From positions 992,001 through 1,056,000 of the forward strand of contig JBBELK010000096.1 of NCBI GenBank assembly GCA_037783545.1: DNA of 64,000 bases, in the 5' to 3' direction. Made by a program: the position numbers and the translations under genes. The notes beneath the pieces were generated by a model that had not been told where the DNA came from, did not search any database, and was given only the letters and a program-made list of their open reading frames with translations. Below are positions 1 to 11,047 of the stretch, one piece after another (positions within the stretch are counted from its first letter, which is position 1; each line of letters opens with the position of its first letter). The DNA is from Henricia sp. BOLD:AAB3569 (lineage: Eukaryota > Echinodermata > Asteroidea > Spinulosida > Echinasteridae).

Positions 1-26
1 TGGTACACAGACTTCATGCTAGGCCA

Positions 27-211
27 CGTCAAAAGGAAAGTAGTCCCACCAACGCGGATGGATTTTGTTTAGCCTAGACTGGCCCCCTGTCCACATATTT
101 ACTTCCCCACGCGTTGTATATGAGCGAGAGCAGCGTAGCGCACATAGACAGGGGGCCAGTCTAGGTTAAACAAAATCTATCCGCGTTGGTGGGACTACTT
201 TCCTTTTGACG
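27..211. repeat. Foldback (inverted-repeat) element
   Basis: The segment starting at 27 (cgtcaaaaggaaagtag) returns as its reverse complement ending at 211, with arms of roughly 65-75 bases and a short centre. The inner part (agactg-ccctgtcc ... agcgtagcgcaca) is shared with 39085-39180, so this is a dispersed family. No coding content. It lies in the intron downstream of Sp exon 2. Confidence 0.8.
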
Positions 212-858
212 CGATATTAGTAGCGAAATCAACATGGTCAAGTCTCCCGTCTGTCCAGATTTGTCGATTTTACTCCAGATTTTGCTCCCTTTTATCCTTT
301 TTTGATGTTTGAGTCATCATGAACAATGAACGACAAGGGTACAGAAGTCTCGAGATTACAAGGACCTTAATGGTGTGCTTTTAAATGTCTGATTTGGAAT
401 TTACGGTAAGAATTTGGCCTTGAGTATTTGGCCTCTTGAGGGCGTGTAAGAATGGTCCACACGACGAAGGGGGTTAAAATGTTAAGGGGCTAAAAGTGTT
501 ATACAGAAAATGATAACGTCCCAATATAAACGTCCAAAACAACACTTTTAGCCTTCTAAAAGTACGTACTGTGTAAATATTTTCGTGGTAAATCAGCTGT
601 TTTCTGTCAAATTTAAAGGGATTTGTTGTGTGATTGTGCTAAACACTATTAAAACAATGTAAATATGTTCAGTTCTTGTGTAGCTAACAATTGTCCCTTT
701 TATTTGTAACATTTCATTTGTAGCGAACACACCAGGGATTGCCGGAAATCTCTAATGGCGGCCATCTTGAAAAATAAAAAATAAAAAGCCAGGGCTCTTC
801 CTCCTTTTTTTTAAAAACCCGGACGAGAAACATGTTTTATTTTTTTACTCGGCCTTAG
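212..858. other. Intronic sequence, no gene seen
   Basis: No exon-like reading frame is visible. A small inverted pair (ctaaaagtgtt near 491 and aacacttttag near 544) marks a short hairpin element, and a related motif pair is found near 43568-43615. A YY1-like motif (ggcggccatcttga) lies near 752. The stretch should belong to the intron between Sp exon 2 and the missing zinc-finger exons. Confidence 0.5.
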
Positions 859-1256
859 ATTATCTGTTGATTCCAGGAGGTAATTTCTTTCGGTATTTTT
901 TCCGTATTCATTGAACAAAGATTTTAAAGAAATTACCTCCTGGAATCAACAGATAATGTAATTTCATATACTTCCCACTTGCACTTTTGTCGCAAATGTT
1001 GCTTTTCAGTAGAAAAGTAACATTTTCTCCTTTAAAAATTGCCTACGGTTAGTGCACAAGATAACCATTCACGCACGCACGCAGCGCCCTCTGTTGTCGC
1101 ACTTACGCACAGACCGCTCGCTGCGTGATTTTGTGCATTACTTTACGCAGTAATTTATTATTTATTTATCTCAGAAATGCGACATTTGCGATAGAAGTGC
1201 AAGTGGGAAGTATATCTTAGAATTTGATGATCTGTTGATTCCAGGAGGTAATTTCA
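859..1256. repeat. Compound foldback element
   Basis: A 30-base sequence containing tgttgattccaggaggtaat occurs at 859-890 (+), at 926-957 (inverted) and at 1230-1256 (+). Between the last two sits a second inverted pair (tatacttcccacttgcactt at about 968 and its complement ending near 1216). Together they form nested terminal inverted repeats of a MITE-like element plus one extra end copy. No coding content. Confidence 0.75.
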
Positions 1257-1375
1257 TTCAAATCTGTATTCAATGCATACGAAAAAAAATACCTTTCTTT
1301 CAAATCTTTGTTTAATGTATACGGAAAAATAACTGTTTTAGTTAGGACCACTGCCAAAATTTGGCCACAGCATAC

Positions 1376-2629
1376 CTGAAGAGGAATTTGAGTAGACTGT
1401 TGTGGCTGAATCATGACCTGCTGCTGCTGCTGCGGTTGTAACTGCTGCTGTTGTTGTGGGACAACTTGCGCTACGGCAATTTGCTGCGGCTGCTGCTGAT
1501 GATTTTGCTGCACGGTCTGATCGGCTGTGACTATTTGCTGTGGCTGAGCTTGAAACTGCTGGGGCTGGAGCTGTATGGCATTTGTGAAATCTTGCTGCAT
1601 GGGCCCTGCTGCAACTAAGCTGTAAACTTGTTGCTGCTGGTCATTCATGTTGCCCCCCATGTTGGCGACCGGGGCCAACTGAAATGTGATTGGCTGAGTG
1701 GCAACTCGTTGCGCTGAAGTGATATTCTGCACGACTGGGCTTGTTTGTGTTTGGATGAGTTGGCCATTCTGAATGGACAAGTTTGTGATGTTGTTGGCCA
1801 TGGACACGCCAGGCCGGAGGATGGTTGGTGACTGGTTGATAGCATTCGTGATCTGAGCTGCGACGATGTTACCATCTGCATCCAACTGCAGCTGTGGGAT
1901 GATGTTATACTGGAAAGTGTTGCCGGCTCCTGCATTGTTAGTGTTCGAATTGGGTGCAGCTGCTGTCAAAATCTGGGTCGGCTGAATAATCTGCTGCTGT
2001 TGGGGGTTCCAATTCAGGATATTTGTGTTGGTGGTTGTTGCCTGTTTGTTGTTGTTGCTGTTGCTGCTGTCGATGACTTGTGGCTGCTGCTGTAACACTG
2101 GAGCACCGATCTGAACGGGAAAAGCAGATATGGTCTGGAATTGTGTCTGTTGTTGTGCAGCAGGGACGGCTGTGATTATGCCGTTGGGTCCCACACAGAG
2201 CTGCGCCTCGGCCGCGGCCTGAAACCCTTGATTCTGACCCACAAAGCGGATGGCGGTGGTTGTCGCAGTGTTGACGGCCTCCTCGGGCGGAGATCCAATC
2301 TTACTGCATGTTGCTGCCAGTAACGCAAGCGGAGAAGGTTGCTGTTGACCGCTGTTGTCTCCCTGTGCAGGTGAGAACAACGTTGTGCCGTTTTGTTTTT
2401 GTTTATCAATGCCTTTTTGTGGGGGACGGATCGAGGGCGGGTTTTGGGGTGTGGGTGTGGGTTAGCCATACGGAAGTTATGAACTAGCAATTTAGGCCAA
2501 GCCTACGAATCTAGCAGACATTCAAAAATCACAACAAACATGGAATAATAAAATAAATTTTGTTACCTGAGTTGTTGTAGATGGTTGAATATACTCGGAC
2601 TGTGCCCTTGACACAGATACGGTGGTCAT
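1376..2629 (-). CDS. Sp1-4: Sp1/Sp3/Sp4-family transcription factor, N-terminal exons (partial)
   Basis: Sequence-specific nuclear transcription factor of the Sp/KLF superfamily. Only the N-terminal part is in the window. I model join(2629..2567, 2362..1376) on the minus strand. Exon 1 has 21 codons from ATG (MTTVSVSRAQSEYIQ...) and ends at CAG|GTAAC. Exon 2 starts after ctgcacag and runs 329 codons to CAG|GTATG; both junctions are phase 0. Eight codons into exon 2 is the Sp box PSPLALLAATCSKIG, diagnostic for Sp proteins. The rest is rich in Gln, Asn, Thr and Ile with short Q runs, like the Sp1/3/4 activation domains; NIIPQLQLDADGNIV resembles the Sp3/Sp4 VIPQIQ region. Buttonhead and C2H2 zinc-finger exons must lie left of base 1. 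Linkage to OLA1 favours an Sp3-like or pre-duplication Sp1-4 orthologue. Which paralogue is uncertain; the family is not. Confidence 0.9.
2363..2566 (-). other. Intron 1 of the Sp gene
   Basis: A 204-base intron with GT (GTAACA, read from 2566) and AG (ctgcacag ending at 2363) borders, phase 0. Open frames crossing it on either strand are shadows of the adjacent exon. Confidence 0.85.
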
Positions 2630-4611
2630 TTTGGTTTATTTTTGCAATTTAATAAACTGTTTTTAAACCACAGCGACTGCCCAGACATGAATAAAAATCC
2701 CCTGTACTGTGTATACGGTGCATGCACAATACGTACATACGTACGTCACGTACAAAACGACCACGCCACTCGTGCATTTTAGGCGGACATTTTACCCTAA
2801 TTAAGGATTAAGATTAATCCGCACAGATAAAGAACACACCCAAAAGCCCGTCTTATTGCAAACTCATGCATACTGATAACACATGAAGGAATACTATTTC
2901 GAGAATAGATAATCAGAAACTAAAACCAACAAAAATCCTAAATGTCAAGCTTGGATTTCTTGTTTTTATCGCGGATTCGGTGGCTCTAATTTTGACGCGT
3001 AGGAACACTAATAGCTGGCAACGCCATACATGGTGCTTTGCCCGGGAAAAACACAGTTGATTGACAGCCGAGGGCTGGCTTGGGCCGGATGGCTCAAGCG
3101 CTCGACGTACTTCAAAGGAAGTCTCCGAAACGGTTTTCATTTTTCAAAGACCCCATATATTTCCCAAATTCATCCCACGAGAAAACAAATACCTTTTCCT
3201 TGAATAATTACCATAGCTCAAGTAGGTAGGTACATACTACACAGGGATACGGCTGGACTATTTCAAAGAAGTATAATTTATGATTTGCCAATATTTTAAT
3301 GTCAAAGTTCACTGGGGCGTTAGAAACTGTGACGCCACTGTTGCGACTGATACTGATAGTCCACGGGGCATACAAAGAAAGCATGTCTAATGTTATTTCT
3401 CAACGGAATAAAAAAATGAATTAATACACAACGGAAGACCGTAATACGTACACTACGACTACGTCGATCTCCAACGTATATACGTACCCTACTCAGGCTT
3501 GCGCTTGGTGGGAAAGGCATCAGAGTCAGTGCTCGATTCGATACGTTCAAAAATATAATTTCGCTTTACGTTTTTACCGAAGCCTGCAGAAATTACACAC
3601 AGATAATCTGAAAGTTAATAGTTCTTCGAAAACAAACCAACCCTCCGCCCCACCAACCGTGACCCCGCAGCCCCACCCCACGTACCTCCCACGTCCCACC
3701 CCATCTTCGGCCTATACCCCACCCAATAATTCCCAATGACCTTTTTTTTACCCCGATCAGTTTGCATGGTCGGTTTCATATCATGGTTTCATGAATTAGG
3801 ATTAAATTAGGGTAAGGGAGCCCTTGTGGGTTTGATGTTCGCTGACGGCGCGACATTTTACAAATGATTTAGCACTTTACTTGTGTTCATGGAGGATCAG
3901 GAAACCTTCCTCCACGTGTTTACACTGCTAGTCCAGCCCTTTGCAAGTACTAGGCACACGGCACAAACTGGATGCACCTGTGCATATTGCTCTGCACCTA
4001 CGTACAACTGTACATGTACATTTACAGTTGGTGCATGGGTGCGATTGCCAAGCGAACGTCCGCGATTCGCTCGTGTACAACTGCAAAAACTATGTCCAAA
4101 CAAAAGAGGAACACCCACAAAGGGACGTCCTCGATTGAAGGTGAGTTCACACCTATGGTCGTGTACAGTGTGTACCCATGTTAAAGTGCACATTCAGTCA
4201 ACACTTTACGCGCGCACGCATATGTTCCGCCCAATGGGTGGCCACAAGGGATATAAGGGCGGGCGATCGAGTGGGCGGGCGTATGAGCCTAAAACGATTT
4301 TGGCCATTTTATTTAGCTACGAGTCAGCGCGACGGGACTTCCGGATTTCCGTACTGGAGTACTACATTCAATGCGCTTTCAGTAATTAAGAAGGTAATTG
4401 AGGTATCTGAGGAAAATTAAGGCATACAAGTACACTAAAACTTTATTTGATGGTTACTATTTGTTGCCTGGGCGTCACCTATCCTGTTGGTTTTTAGGGG
4501 GCGGTCAGCTATTACGCAATAGTCCCGCCCAACATATTGATTGAATAATTAAATCGCTGTCAAAAGAAGAACCCATTGGGCCTACATAACTAAAGAATAA
4601 TGTTGCCTTGT
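2630..4611. other. 5' flank of the Sp gene, no confirmed gene
   Basis: This should contain the Sp 5' UTR and promoter, but I cannot fix the transcription start. Visible are a CRE-like acgtacgtcacgtac near 2733, a C-rich tract at about 3640-3720 (G-rich on the gene strand), and a CpG-richer stretch at 4020-4290. A 168-codon plus-strand frame at 3883-4389 has low-complexity, non-protein-like content. A short alternative is ATG at 4092 giving MSKQKRNTHKGTSSIE, then a good donor (GAAG|GTGAGT) at 4141. That could be the first exon of a divergent transcript but has no visible continuation. Confidence 0.45.
4228..4286 (+). promoter_or_regulatory. Promoter-like cluster: CCAAT-like, TATA-like and GC boxes
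   Basis: Within 60 bases there is ccgcccaatggg, a TATA/CArG-like ggatataagg, and two GC-box-like gggcgggcg strings. The arrangement resembles a compact promoter facing the plus strand, divergent from the Sp gene. This is motif reading only; no transcript can be seen. Confidence 0.25.
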
Positions 4612-4866
4612 AGACATTTCAGCCACATAGATGCATAGTAAGTACAGTAATACTTTAGAAAACCTGAAAATCCATGCATGGTTTTTATTTCGAGTGAATG
4701 GTAAAAACAGATGTTTGCAGAGAATTTGAAAAAAAGCACCTTCAGTTGGCAATTTCTCCCTCAAGGTAGGGTCTACCATTTTACTCGGGAAAAAATCATG
4801 TGGCGTTTGTTACCATTGCTATCAATATTTTTAGTCGTTTTATTTTTGGTCACTTCGTTAAAGGTA
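4612..4866 (+). repeat. MITE family E copy
   Basis: Contains the family string gagtgaatggtaaaaac and the later catgtggcgtttgttaccat, also seen in the same order at 8217-8405, 8870-8976 and 18690-19050. The best-preserved copy (18690-19050) has short inverted ends (ttaatggccc / gggccgttaa). Non-coding. Confidence 0.65.
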
Positions 4867-5463
4867 GCAGGCTATAATGTTTACATGATTGGTAAACCGT
4901 TACAAATAGTTTCATCCCGTGAGACTGAATGATGATTAAAACCAACCTGAATGGGCAAAAATCAGCTCTGTACAGTCAAAAAATGGTTTATAGTCACTTC
5001 GCCCCAAAACCACTTCGCCATGAATCACGGCCTGGGCACGAAGTTGTTTTGGGGCGAAGTGGCATTTGGGCTAGGTAGTGTTTGGACAAAGTGCTTTTGG
5101 GGCGAAATGGCCTTTGGGTGAAGTGCTTCAGGGCGAAGTGGTTTTGGGGCGAAATGAATTTACGTCTCGCGAGACGAAAAATAATTGTTTTGCTCATTTC
5201 TTAAAGACTATAGCACTTCAGACAAAACCATTTAAAGGCACAGGCTCATCAGCAACGCGCGCGCGCGCGCCAAATAATACGCAGCTCCATAGCAAAGGCA
5301 TGGAGATGCGTATTTCGTGGCACGAATTTGGTGCGCGTGCATTGCTGACGTGCCTTTAATGGGAAGTTTTCTATACCGTCATCTTGTTTATATATTGTGC
5401 AAGTTATATGTGTAAATCTGTGAACATTTCTGATTCCTCTGATACCAATCATGTATTCTACCT
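4867..5463 (+). repeat. MITE family F copy with a nested hairpin element
   Basis: Begins near tacatgattggtaaacc, passes through repeats of ggggcgaagtgg type (5000-5160), then acgtctcgcgagacg, and ends near gataccaatcatgta. The same order is found at 28463-28982 and 52298-52750, with a 3' fragment at 13612-13812. In this copy the 3' half is split by a foldback insert at about 5230-5360 (ttaaaggcacaggctcatca ... cattgctgacgtgcctttaa) holding a (GC)n run; the other copies lack it. Confidence 0.75.
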
Positions 5464-5906
5464 TTAAAGGCCCTGTAGATGATCTGTTTTTGAGCGATTC
5501 TGCGAATAAAACCATTATAAATCAAAAGGAGGACATCAACAAACTCATCCGAAGAAATTTCAGCTTTGTCAAATGTACCACGTTTAAAAAAACCATGAAA
5601 ATCCATATGCATTTTCCTGGTCTTGGCGGGGTGTTTCAAATATTCGTTCTCAGTTGATCGGGTACTATATGTGGCCTGCGTCATGCACTCTGTGGCGCAC
5701 ATACTGCGTGTGCGCGCGCGCGATCAATAAAAATGCATCGCGTTGGAACACGCACACGGAGTACACAGCGCCAATGCATTTTGGACCGCGTAGATGCGAA
5801 CAAAAAATAAGTAAATCGTTTGCAAACGATCTAAATAATTTCATCTTTACGGATTATTTTCTGGTAAAATTATATCATTTTGAGCGAAAACCTTTCATTG
5901 GATAGT

Positions 5907-6083
5907 TCAGAACCTTTCCCCTGTAAACTCGTCGATTACTTTTTGGGGTCATTGCAAATGATCCACTGGGCCTTTAAGTAAAATTTTTTGTAACTGCAAA
6001 ATAGGGCTTTTAAAGGCCCAGTGGATCATTTGCAATGACCCCAAAAAGTATTCGACGAGTTTACAGGGGAAAAGTTCTGAAAG
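5907..6083. repeat. Nested foldback, 75-bp arms
   Basis: Left arm 5907-5980 and right arm 6006-6083 are near-complementary (ggcctttaa / ttaaaggcc at the centre; gtcattgcaaatgatccact shared). The 25-base centre is A/T rich. It sits in the middle of the 5464-7261 element. Confidence 0.8.
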
Positions 6084-6094
6084 TAAAGATTGAA

Positions 6095-6830
6095 TTAAAG
6101 GGGCTATGTCACGGTTTGCGCATGCGCCAAATCCTTTCATATTTTGACATACGTGCGGGCTCAGATGAATGTAGTGCAATTTCGTTACACAACGCCATTA
6201 TAGTGCGTGTGCTAAAGTTGTGTACATCGTGTACTTTGCACGTCCCGCATGGGCAGTGTGTTTGTTTACGAGTGTTTACAATACGCAGAATTCAACTACA
6301 TTGTGCATCGTGTGCGCGCATTTGTTCGATTTGGCATCGCGCGCGCGCGATTGCTCGATCAAAACAAAATCGTACAGCGGTGGCGGCCACTGTGTCTTTC
6401 CAAGGACAGAAGGTATGCTGTAAAATTGCTGTTAGGACCAAATAAGCATGTCAGTTTTTATGGGAAACAAGGTTAAGTAAATTGCTGTATCCAACCATGT
6501 CATTCATATCATTCGATGCCGTTTCTGTCATGTTTTGTCGAGTTTATTGATGGGATGAAAAAACTCTCTTTTTAACGACGGCCGCACACACGGTGATGTC
6601 GATGTTTGGCGGCTTAAAAATACGGCAAACAGTGCGATTCCAAGTAAAAAGTAATGCATCAGGACATCCTGGACGTTGACAAGTACGCCACTGCCAAAAT
6701 TACTAAAGAATTATGAGGGATGGCAAAGATTGAATAGGATATGCAAAACCTGGCGACAAAACTTGAAAAAGTTCGCCACACTTTTTCAAGTTTTGCAGCG
6801 CATGCGCAAACCGTGACATAGCCCCTTTAA
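6095..6830. repeat. Nested MITE with TTAAAGGGGC ends
   Basis: Ends ttaaaggggctatgtcacgg and its complement close a 736-base unit inside the larger foldback. The arms cover about 35 bases, to gcgcatgcgc. The interior has no convincing coding frame. Confidence 0.75.
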
Positions 6831-7261
6831 TAGCAACTACCCAATGAAAGGTTTCCGCTCAAAATGATATAATTTTACCAGAAAATAATCCGTAAAGATG
6901 AAATTATTTAGATCGTTTGCAAACGATTTACTTATTTTTGGTTCGCATCTACGCGGTCCAAAATGCATGGGCGCTGTGTACTCCGCGTGCGTGTTCCAGC
7001 GCGCGCAGACGCGCGCAGTATATGATGTGCGCCACAGAGTGCATGACGCAAGCCACATAATACCCGATCAACTGAGAACGAATATTTGAAACACCCCGCC
7101 AAGACCAGGAAAACGCATGAGGATTTTCATGGTTTTTTTAAACGTGGTACATTTGACAAAGCTGAAATTTCTTCGGATGAGTTTGTTGATGTCTTTCTTT
7201 TGATTTATAATGGTTTTATTCGCAGAATCGCTCAAAAACAGATCATCTACAGGGCCTTTAA

Positions 7262-7849
7262 TACATATAAACAAGTTTCTCCATAAAGATGGTATAGCTA
7301 CTCGACGGTCGATATGTTACGCCTTTAATCCATAGTGAAACACTACGGATTAAACTTTATACATGTGGACCGAACAACAAAAGAAACGCAAACAAACACT
7401 TTTGATTGAAAGAAGCAGTCAATCTGAGTGGGTTTTTTAAGCACACAGACGCTTTATGCGGTCATGCATACTGAAGCTTTTGTGTGAATGTTTCGATGTC
7501 AACTTAATTACAAAAGACATTTTTGGTAAATCTTTATTAAATTGAAAATTTGCATTTCTTTTGTAGCTCGGTATACAATTTGAAGTAGTAGCATTCATTA
7601 GTAACGCGGCCAACTAAATTACATAAAACACCAAATGATTCCACAGCTACAGGCAGACTCAAGAAAACATTTAATTTCAATGTTTAATGCAATTAAAGAG
7701 GACACGATTTTATTAACGAAGGCTTATTTTTCTGTACACCTTTTAAATGTAAAAGAAATGTGATCAAATAGAGAAATACGCGTTAAAGGTAGAGTACATG
7801 ATTGAGCCCATGTTGACAAAACTGCCCTGTAGAAATTTCAGTTGCAGTA
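7262..7849. other. Intergenic, no gene seen
   Basis: A small palindrome (aatccatag ... ctacggatt near 7329-7353) is visible. Otherwise it is A/T-rich sequence with no exon, tRNA or recognisable element, except an orphan taaaggtagagtacatgatt (7786) resembling a family F end. Confidence 0.4.
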
Positions 7850-8216
7850 TTAAAGGAGTGTGACCAGATCACTTTTTTTTACCCATAACTCCCCGGGACT
7901 TACCTTATGGGTCATGATATTTTTATATCATAACATCCGTTATATTTTTCTGATTACGAAACTGAAACTCCCGCGCTTCTAGGCCGCATATTTCCGAGGA
8001 TATCGTCGAAAATCCACCGATTATTTGTAAACTAATTTTCCAGTACCAACGTTTATCCACTGAAAGCCGACTCGATAGTTTTGTTCAATTTTTTACTGGA
8101 AATCGCGAATGTTTTCGGGTTTTTGGGACATGGGAGGTGTGTATGGGAGTTACTTGATAATATTGGTAAGTTACATCGAAAACTATTTTCCAGAAACTCT
8201 GGTCATGCTCCTTTAA
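7850..8216 (+). repeat. MITE family D, copy 1
   Basis: About 367 bases with imperfect inverted ends (ttaaaggagtgtgaccag / ctggtcatgctcctttaa). Highly similar copies lie at 18225-18593 (opposite orientation) and 29945-30307 (same orientation). Diverged relatives are at 34970-35190 and 36760-37355. No coding capacity. Confidence 0.85.
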
Positions 8217-9020
8217 ACCTTTAATCAGAAAACATCCATACACGGTTTTTGTGTTGAGTGAATGGTAAAAAAAAAAATATTTTGCAAATTTCTTTCACGA
8301 AATACCATTTGACAGAAATAAATTCACGTGGTGTTAGTATGGTTTTTCTTGTCAACTCGTGAAAAAAAAGGGGTCATTGCAAATGATGTACTCTATCTTT
8401 AAGCTTTTTGTAATAAAGGATGAAAAAACATCGTTCAAGAAAATGCTGCTTAGTGAGCTTTAAAGATGTCCACATCTTCAGGAAAAAAGACATTTGAACC
8501 TATCTGATAAGCCCCGCCCACACAGACATGCTCATAGCAACATGTAAATTTGAAAACTGCATAGAGACTTAGGGCGTCACTAAAATACAATAAAGTCTGG
8601 GCGAATTGTACTCGCGAGTCCACAACCTTCATCATCTATGTGGCTTTGGGAGATCTCTGATTATTCGTGTGCACCCCATAGAGGGCGAAATGATATGGCA
8701 ATAAACTACTAAAGTGTGACGTCAGCTGCCAGGGTAACCGAATCTAAATTTTCGCTGGAAATCTTAAACTTTCATTGCTAAAGTACTGGGAAACAGTTCT
8801 CTGGTTTCAGTCTACACCCAGTAACCTGGGCAACACACAAAGGGTAATTTTCACATCAGTACTCTTAAAGATTACTAAATTAGTTTAGTTCTCTGCAGAA
8901 AGGTAACGTTTTGAACAAACAAATTCATGTGGTGTTTGTTACCATTGGAATTTTCATGTCAACTTAAATGACAATTTGAATAGACCAGATGCGTGATAGA
9001 TTTGCAGAGTCCCGCCTTAT
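8217..9020 (+). repeat. Family E fragments and unassigned sequence
   Basis: 8217-8405 and about 8870-8976 match family E (gaatggtaaaaa, caaattcatgtggtgtttgt). The part between, 8406-8869, shows no gene or clear repeat. Confidence 0.55.
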
Positions 9021-9541
9021 ATTTGCATAATTGCTGGAGTCCCGCCTTTGCGCTATATGGCGCTCGCGTACGATCACGAGTGAGTCAAGCACCATGCTAT
9101 ACCTGGCAAATCGGGCCGTTTCCAGGTGGTGCACGGTAACCGTGCGGTAACCTGGAATACCTCGCACATTACTGTATTATTTTTTAAGCTGCACCATGTT
9201 GATTGAACATAACCCCAAATCGTTGCTCCACTTTCTTGAATGTATCATTGCAGTTTGGAAACGTTCCAGCTTTCAAAGTTGACATCGATTTCCATTATTT
9301 TGACGAAAATTCACGATGAGTTCATGTTTTAACATGTTCATTTCAACATGTAATTTCGAATGGTCCAGCTTAAAATACAGAGTAATGTGCGAGGTATCTA
9401 GGTACCGCCACAGATTTTCGCGCCGGTTAGTACGCACCAGTTTGTACCACCTGGAAACGGCCCGATTTGATAGTCTGGTGCTTGTCTTACTTGTACGCAA
9501 GCGTCATAGTACGAGGGCGGGACTCTAGGATTTATGCAAAT
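9021..9541. repeat. Foldback element, long arms
   Basis: Left end atttgcataattgctggagt with gtcccgcct, and right end its near-complement at 9541. The arms share gaaacggcccgattt, cctggaaacgg and gtgcgaggta in mirrored order over roughly 180-200 bases with indels. Non-coding. Confidence 0.75.
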
Positions 9542-9987
9542 CTATACGCAACTGGTGTATTAGGCCTATAACCCTTGGTGGCAGGAAACGTCATATCATG
9601 GAGGAAGGAAATTTCCACTTTTAGCACTAAATTGCAACACCAGTAAAAACAGAGAGAACTGAACTTTAAAGTAGTATCGAAGCCATAAAAATATAACATA
9701 AAACCCCAATCGAACACCGATAATAAGAGCACTGTTAATAAAAAGTAATACTTATAACAAGGAAAACTTTAAGTCCCAAGTCTTTGTTTTCCTTTGTTTT
9801 CATGACTGATAATACAAGATTACTGTTATAATAAGCTAATTTACAAAGTCCCAATGACCTTCAGTGTTCGACTGTATTATGGTAAGTTATTGGTTCTTTT
9901 ACTGTGTTTCCAGTCATGCACATTTAATTGCTCTTGTGATTACATTTTGAGGAACCTCATAGTTAAAGCTCAATATACTTCGTATAC
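9542..9987. other. Intergenic, no gene seen
   Basis: Neither a recognised repeat nor an exon-like frame is visible. Confidence 0.4.
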
Positions 9988-10163
9988 ACAATAAACTCTC
10001 ATTATAGCGCTCTTGAAGGGACGGAACTAATCAGAGCTTTATATCCAGAGAGGGCTATAACCAGTGCATAAACAATGAATAGAATGATTGCCGGGACTTA
10101 GAAAAAGGAGCTTTATATCAGGAAGTGCTTTATATCAGGGGGTGTTATAACGAGAGTTCACTG
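9988..10163. repeat. pogo/Tigger-like MITE
   Basis: The right end read inward is cagtgaactctcgttataac, flanked by TA. The left end (aataaactctcattatagcg) is a decayed version. CAGT...CTCGTTATAACG ends with TA target sites are typical of pogo/Tigger relatives of Tc1/mariner. Related copies: 10536-10859 and 16555-16734. Confidence 0.7.
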
Positions 10164-10297
10164 TACTAGACTAATCCAACGAACGAAAACTGCGGTGTAT
10201 CTCCAATGCGTTTACGTGACAATACGCAGTGTATGGAATAACCACAAGAGGGCGGGCTCACTGAATGTTATTCGGATTACACTCACAGACGTACATA

Positions 10298-10436
10298 GGC
10301 CAAGTTCGATCAAGCGACTATAGTTCACTATAGTCGACTAGAGTCCCTCGAACAACGAAAATGACTCGAACGAATAGGTCGTTCGAGGGACTCTAGTCGA
10401 CTATAGTTAACTATAGTCGCTTGATCGAACTTGGCC
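10298..10436. repeat. 139-bp near-perfect palindrome
   Basis: Arms 10298-10354 and 10381-10436 (ggccaagttcgatcaagcga and complement) match with very few differences. The spacer is about 26 bases. The flanking ata on each side could be a 3-base target duplication. Internal sub-palindromes of tagtcgacta type are present. Confidence 0.85.
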
Positions 10437-10535
10437 ATAGGTTCATGTACTCCGTTTATGCCTATTCACGAATATATTTCTTCCTTTATGTATCCGCCAT
10501 AACTGCGGCGCTTCCAGTGCATAAACAGTTATATA

Positions 10536-10859
10536 CAGTAAACTCTAGTTATAACGCCCCTGATATAAAGCTCTTCCCGATATAAAGCTCCTTTTTCTAA
10601 AGCGGGCCTCCCACTGTGCGATTTTTGCCACGAATTTCCAACGATTAGTTACGATTTTGTGAGATTACAAGATACTGTCTATAGACTCTTTATACACTAT
10701 ATCGTACCAAATCGTACCTAATTGTTGGAAATTCGTGGCAAAAATCGCACAGTGGGAGGCATTATTCTCTGCATTGTGCATGCACTGTTTATAGCGCTCT
10801 CTGGATATAAAGCTCAAATTATTCAGTCCCTTGAAGAGCGCTATAACGAGAGTTCACTA
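10536..10859. repeat. pogo/Tigger-like MITE interrupted by another foldback
   Basis: Starts cagtaaactctagttataac after TA and ends gagttcact before aTA. Compared with the intact copy at 16555-16734, the sequence is split after ctttttctaa and resumes at attattct. The 10602-10760 insert has about 36-base inverted ends (cctcccactgtgcgattttt). Confidence 0.75.
10602..10760. repeat. Foldback insert inside the pogo-like MITE
   Basis: Inverted ends cctcccactgtgcgattttt and complement, arms about 36-40 bases, centre about 75 bases. Its position inside the older MITE orders the two insertions. Confidence 0.8.
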
Positions 10860-11047
10860 TATTTGTGTTTATCGAATCATGGAGGAAGGTTGTTTCCTTC
10901 CTCCATGGTAGAATCAATCACATGCATGGGTCTGGTACATTACACGACCACATCCTAACTTAAACATGTACAGATACTTTCAAATTAAAAAAAAGTGAAA
11001 AGTAAAGAAAGAATCAAGAAAAAGTTTAGGAAATGATTCAAACCGGC
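10860..11047. other. Intergenic, short palindrome
   Basis: Holds a short inverted pair (catggaggaagg / ccttcctccatgg, 10879-10907) and otherwise nothing recognisable. Confidence 0.4.

Larger units (their letters stand above)
5464..7261. repeat. Large foldback element with about 430-bp terminal inverted repeats
   Basis: Left end ttaaaggccctgtagatgat at 5464; right end is its complement ending at 7261. Arms extend about 430-440 bases (5464-5902 and 6838-7261) and differ at scattered positions and by small indels. The interior holds two further inverted-repeat elements (5907-6083 and 6095-6830). Both arms show open frames that mirror each other; these are not genes. No transposase is visible, so this is a non-autonomous element or composite. 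Confidence 0.85.

Noticed and set aside
2363..2380. ATG at 2380 as the Sp start (MFSPAQ...)
   Set aside because: The six codons lie in the intron just before a good acceptor (ctgcacag), and exon 1 at 2567-2629 supplies an in-phase start.
2141..2490. Open frames on both strands across the Sp exon 2 start
   Set aside because: They are alternative frames of a Gln-codon-rich exon and of intron 1; splice signals and the Sp box fix the true frame.
3883..4389. 168-codon plus-strand frame
   Set aside because: Cys/Thr/His-rich low-complexity translation with no domain and no similarity I can recognise; it spans a CpG-rich, promoter-like stretch.
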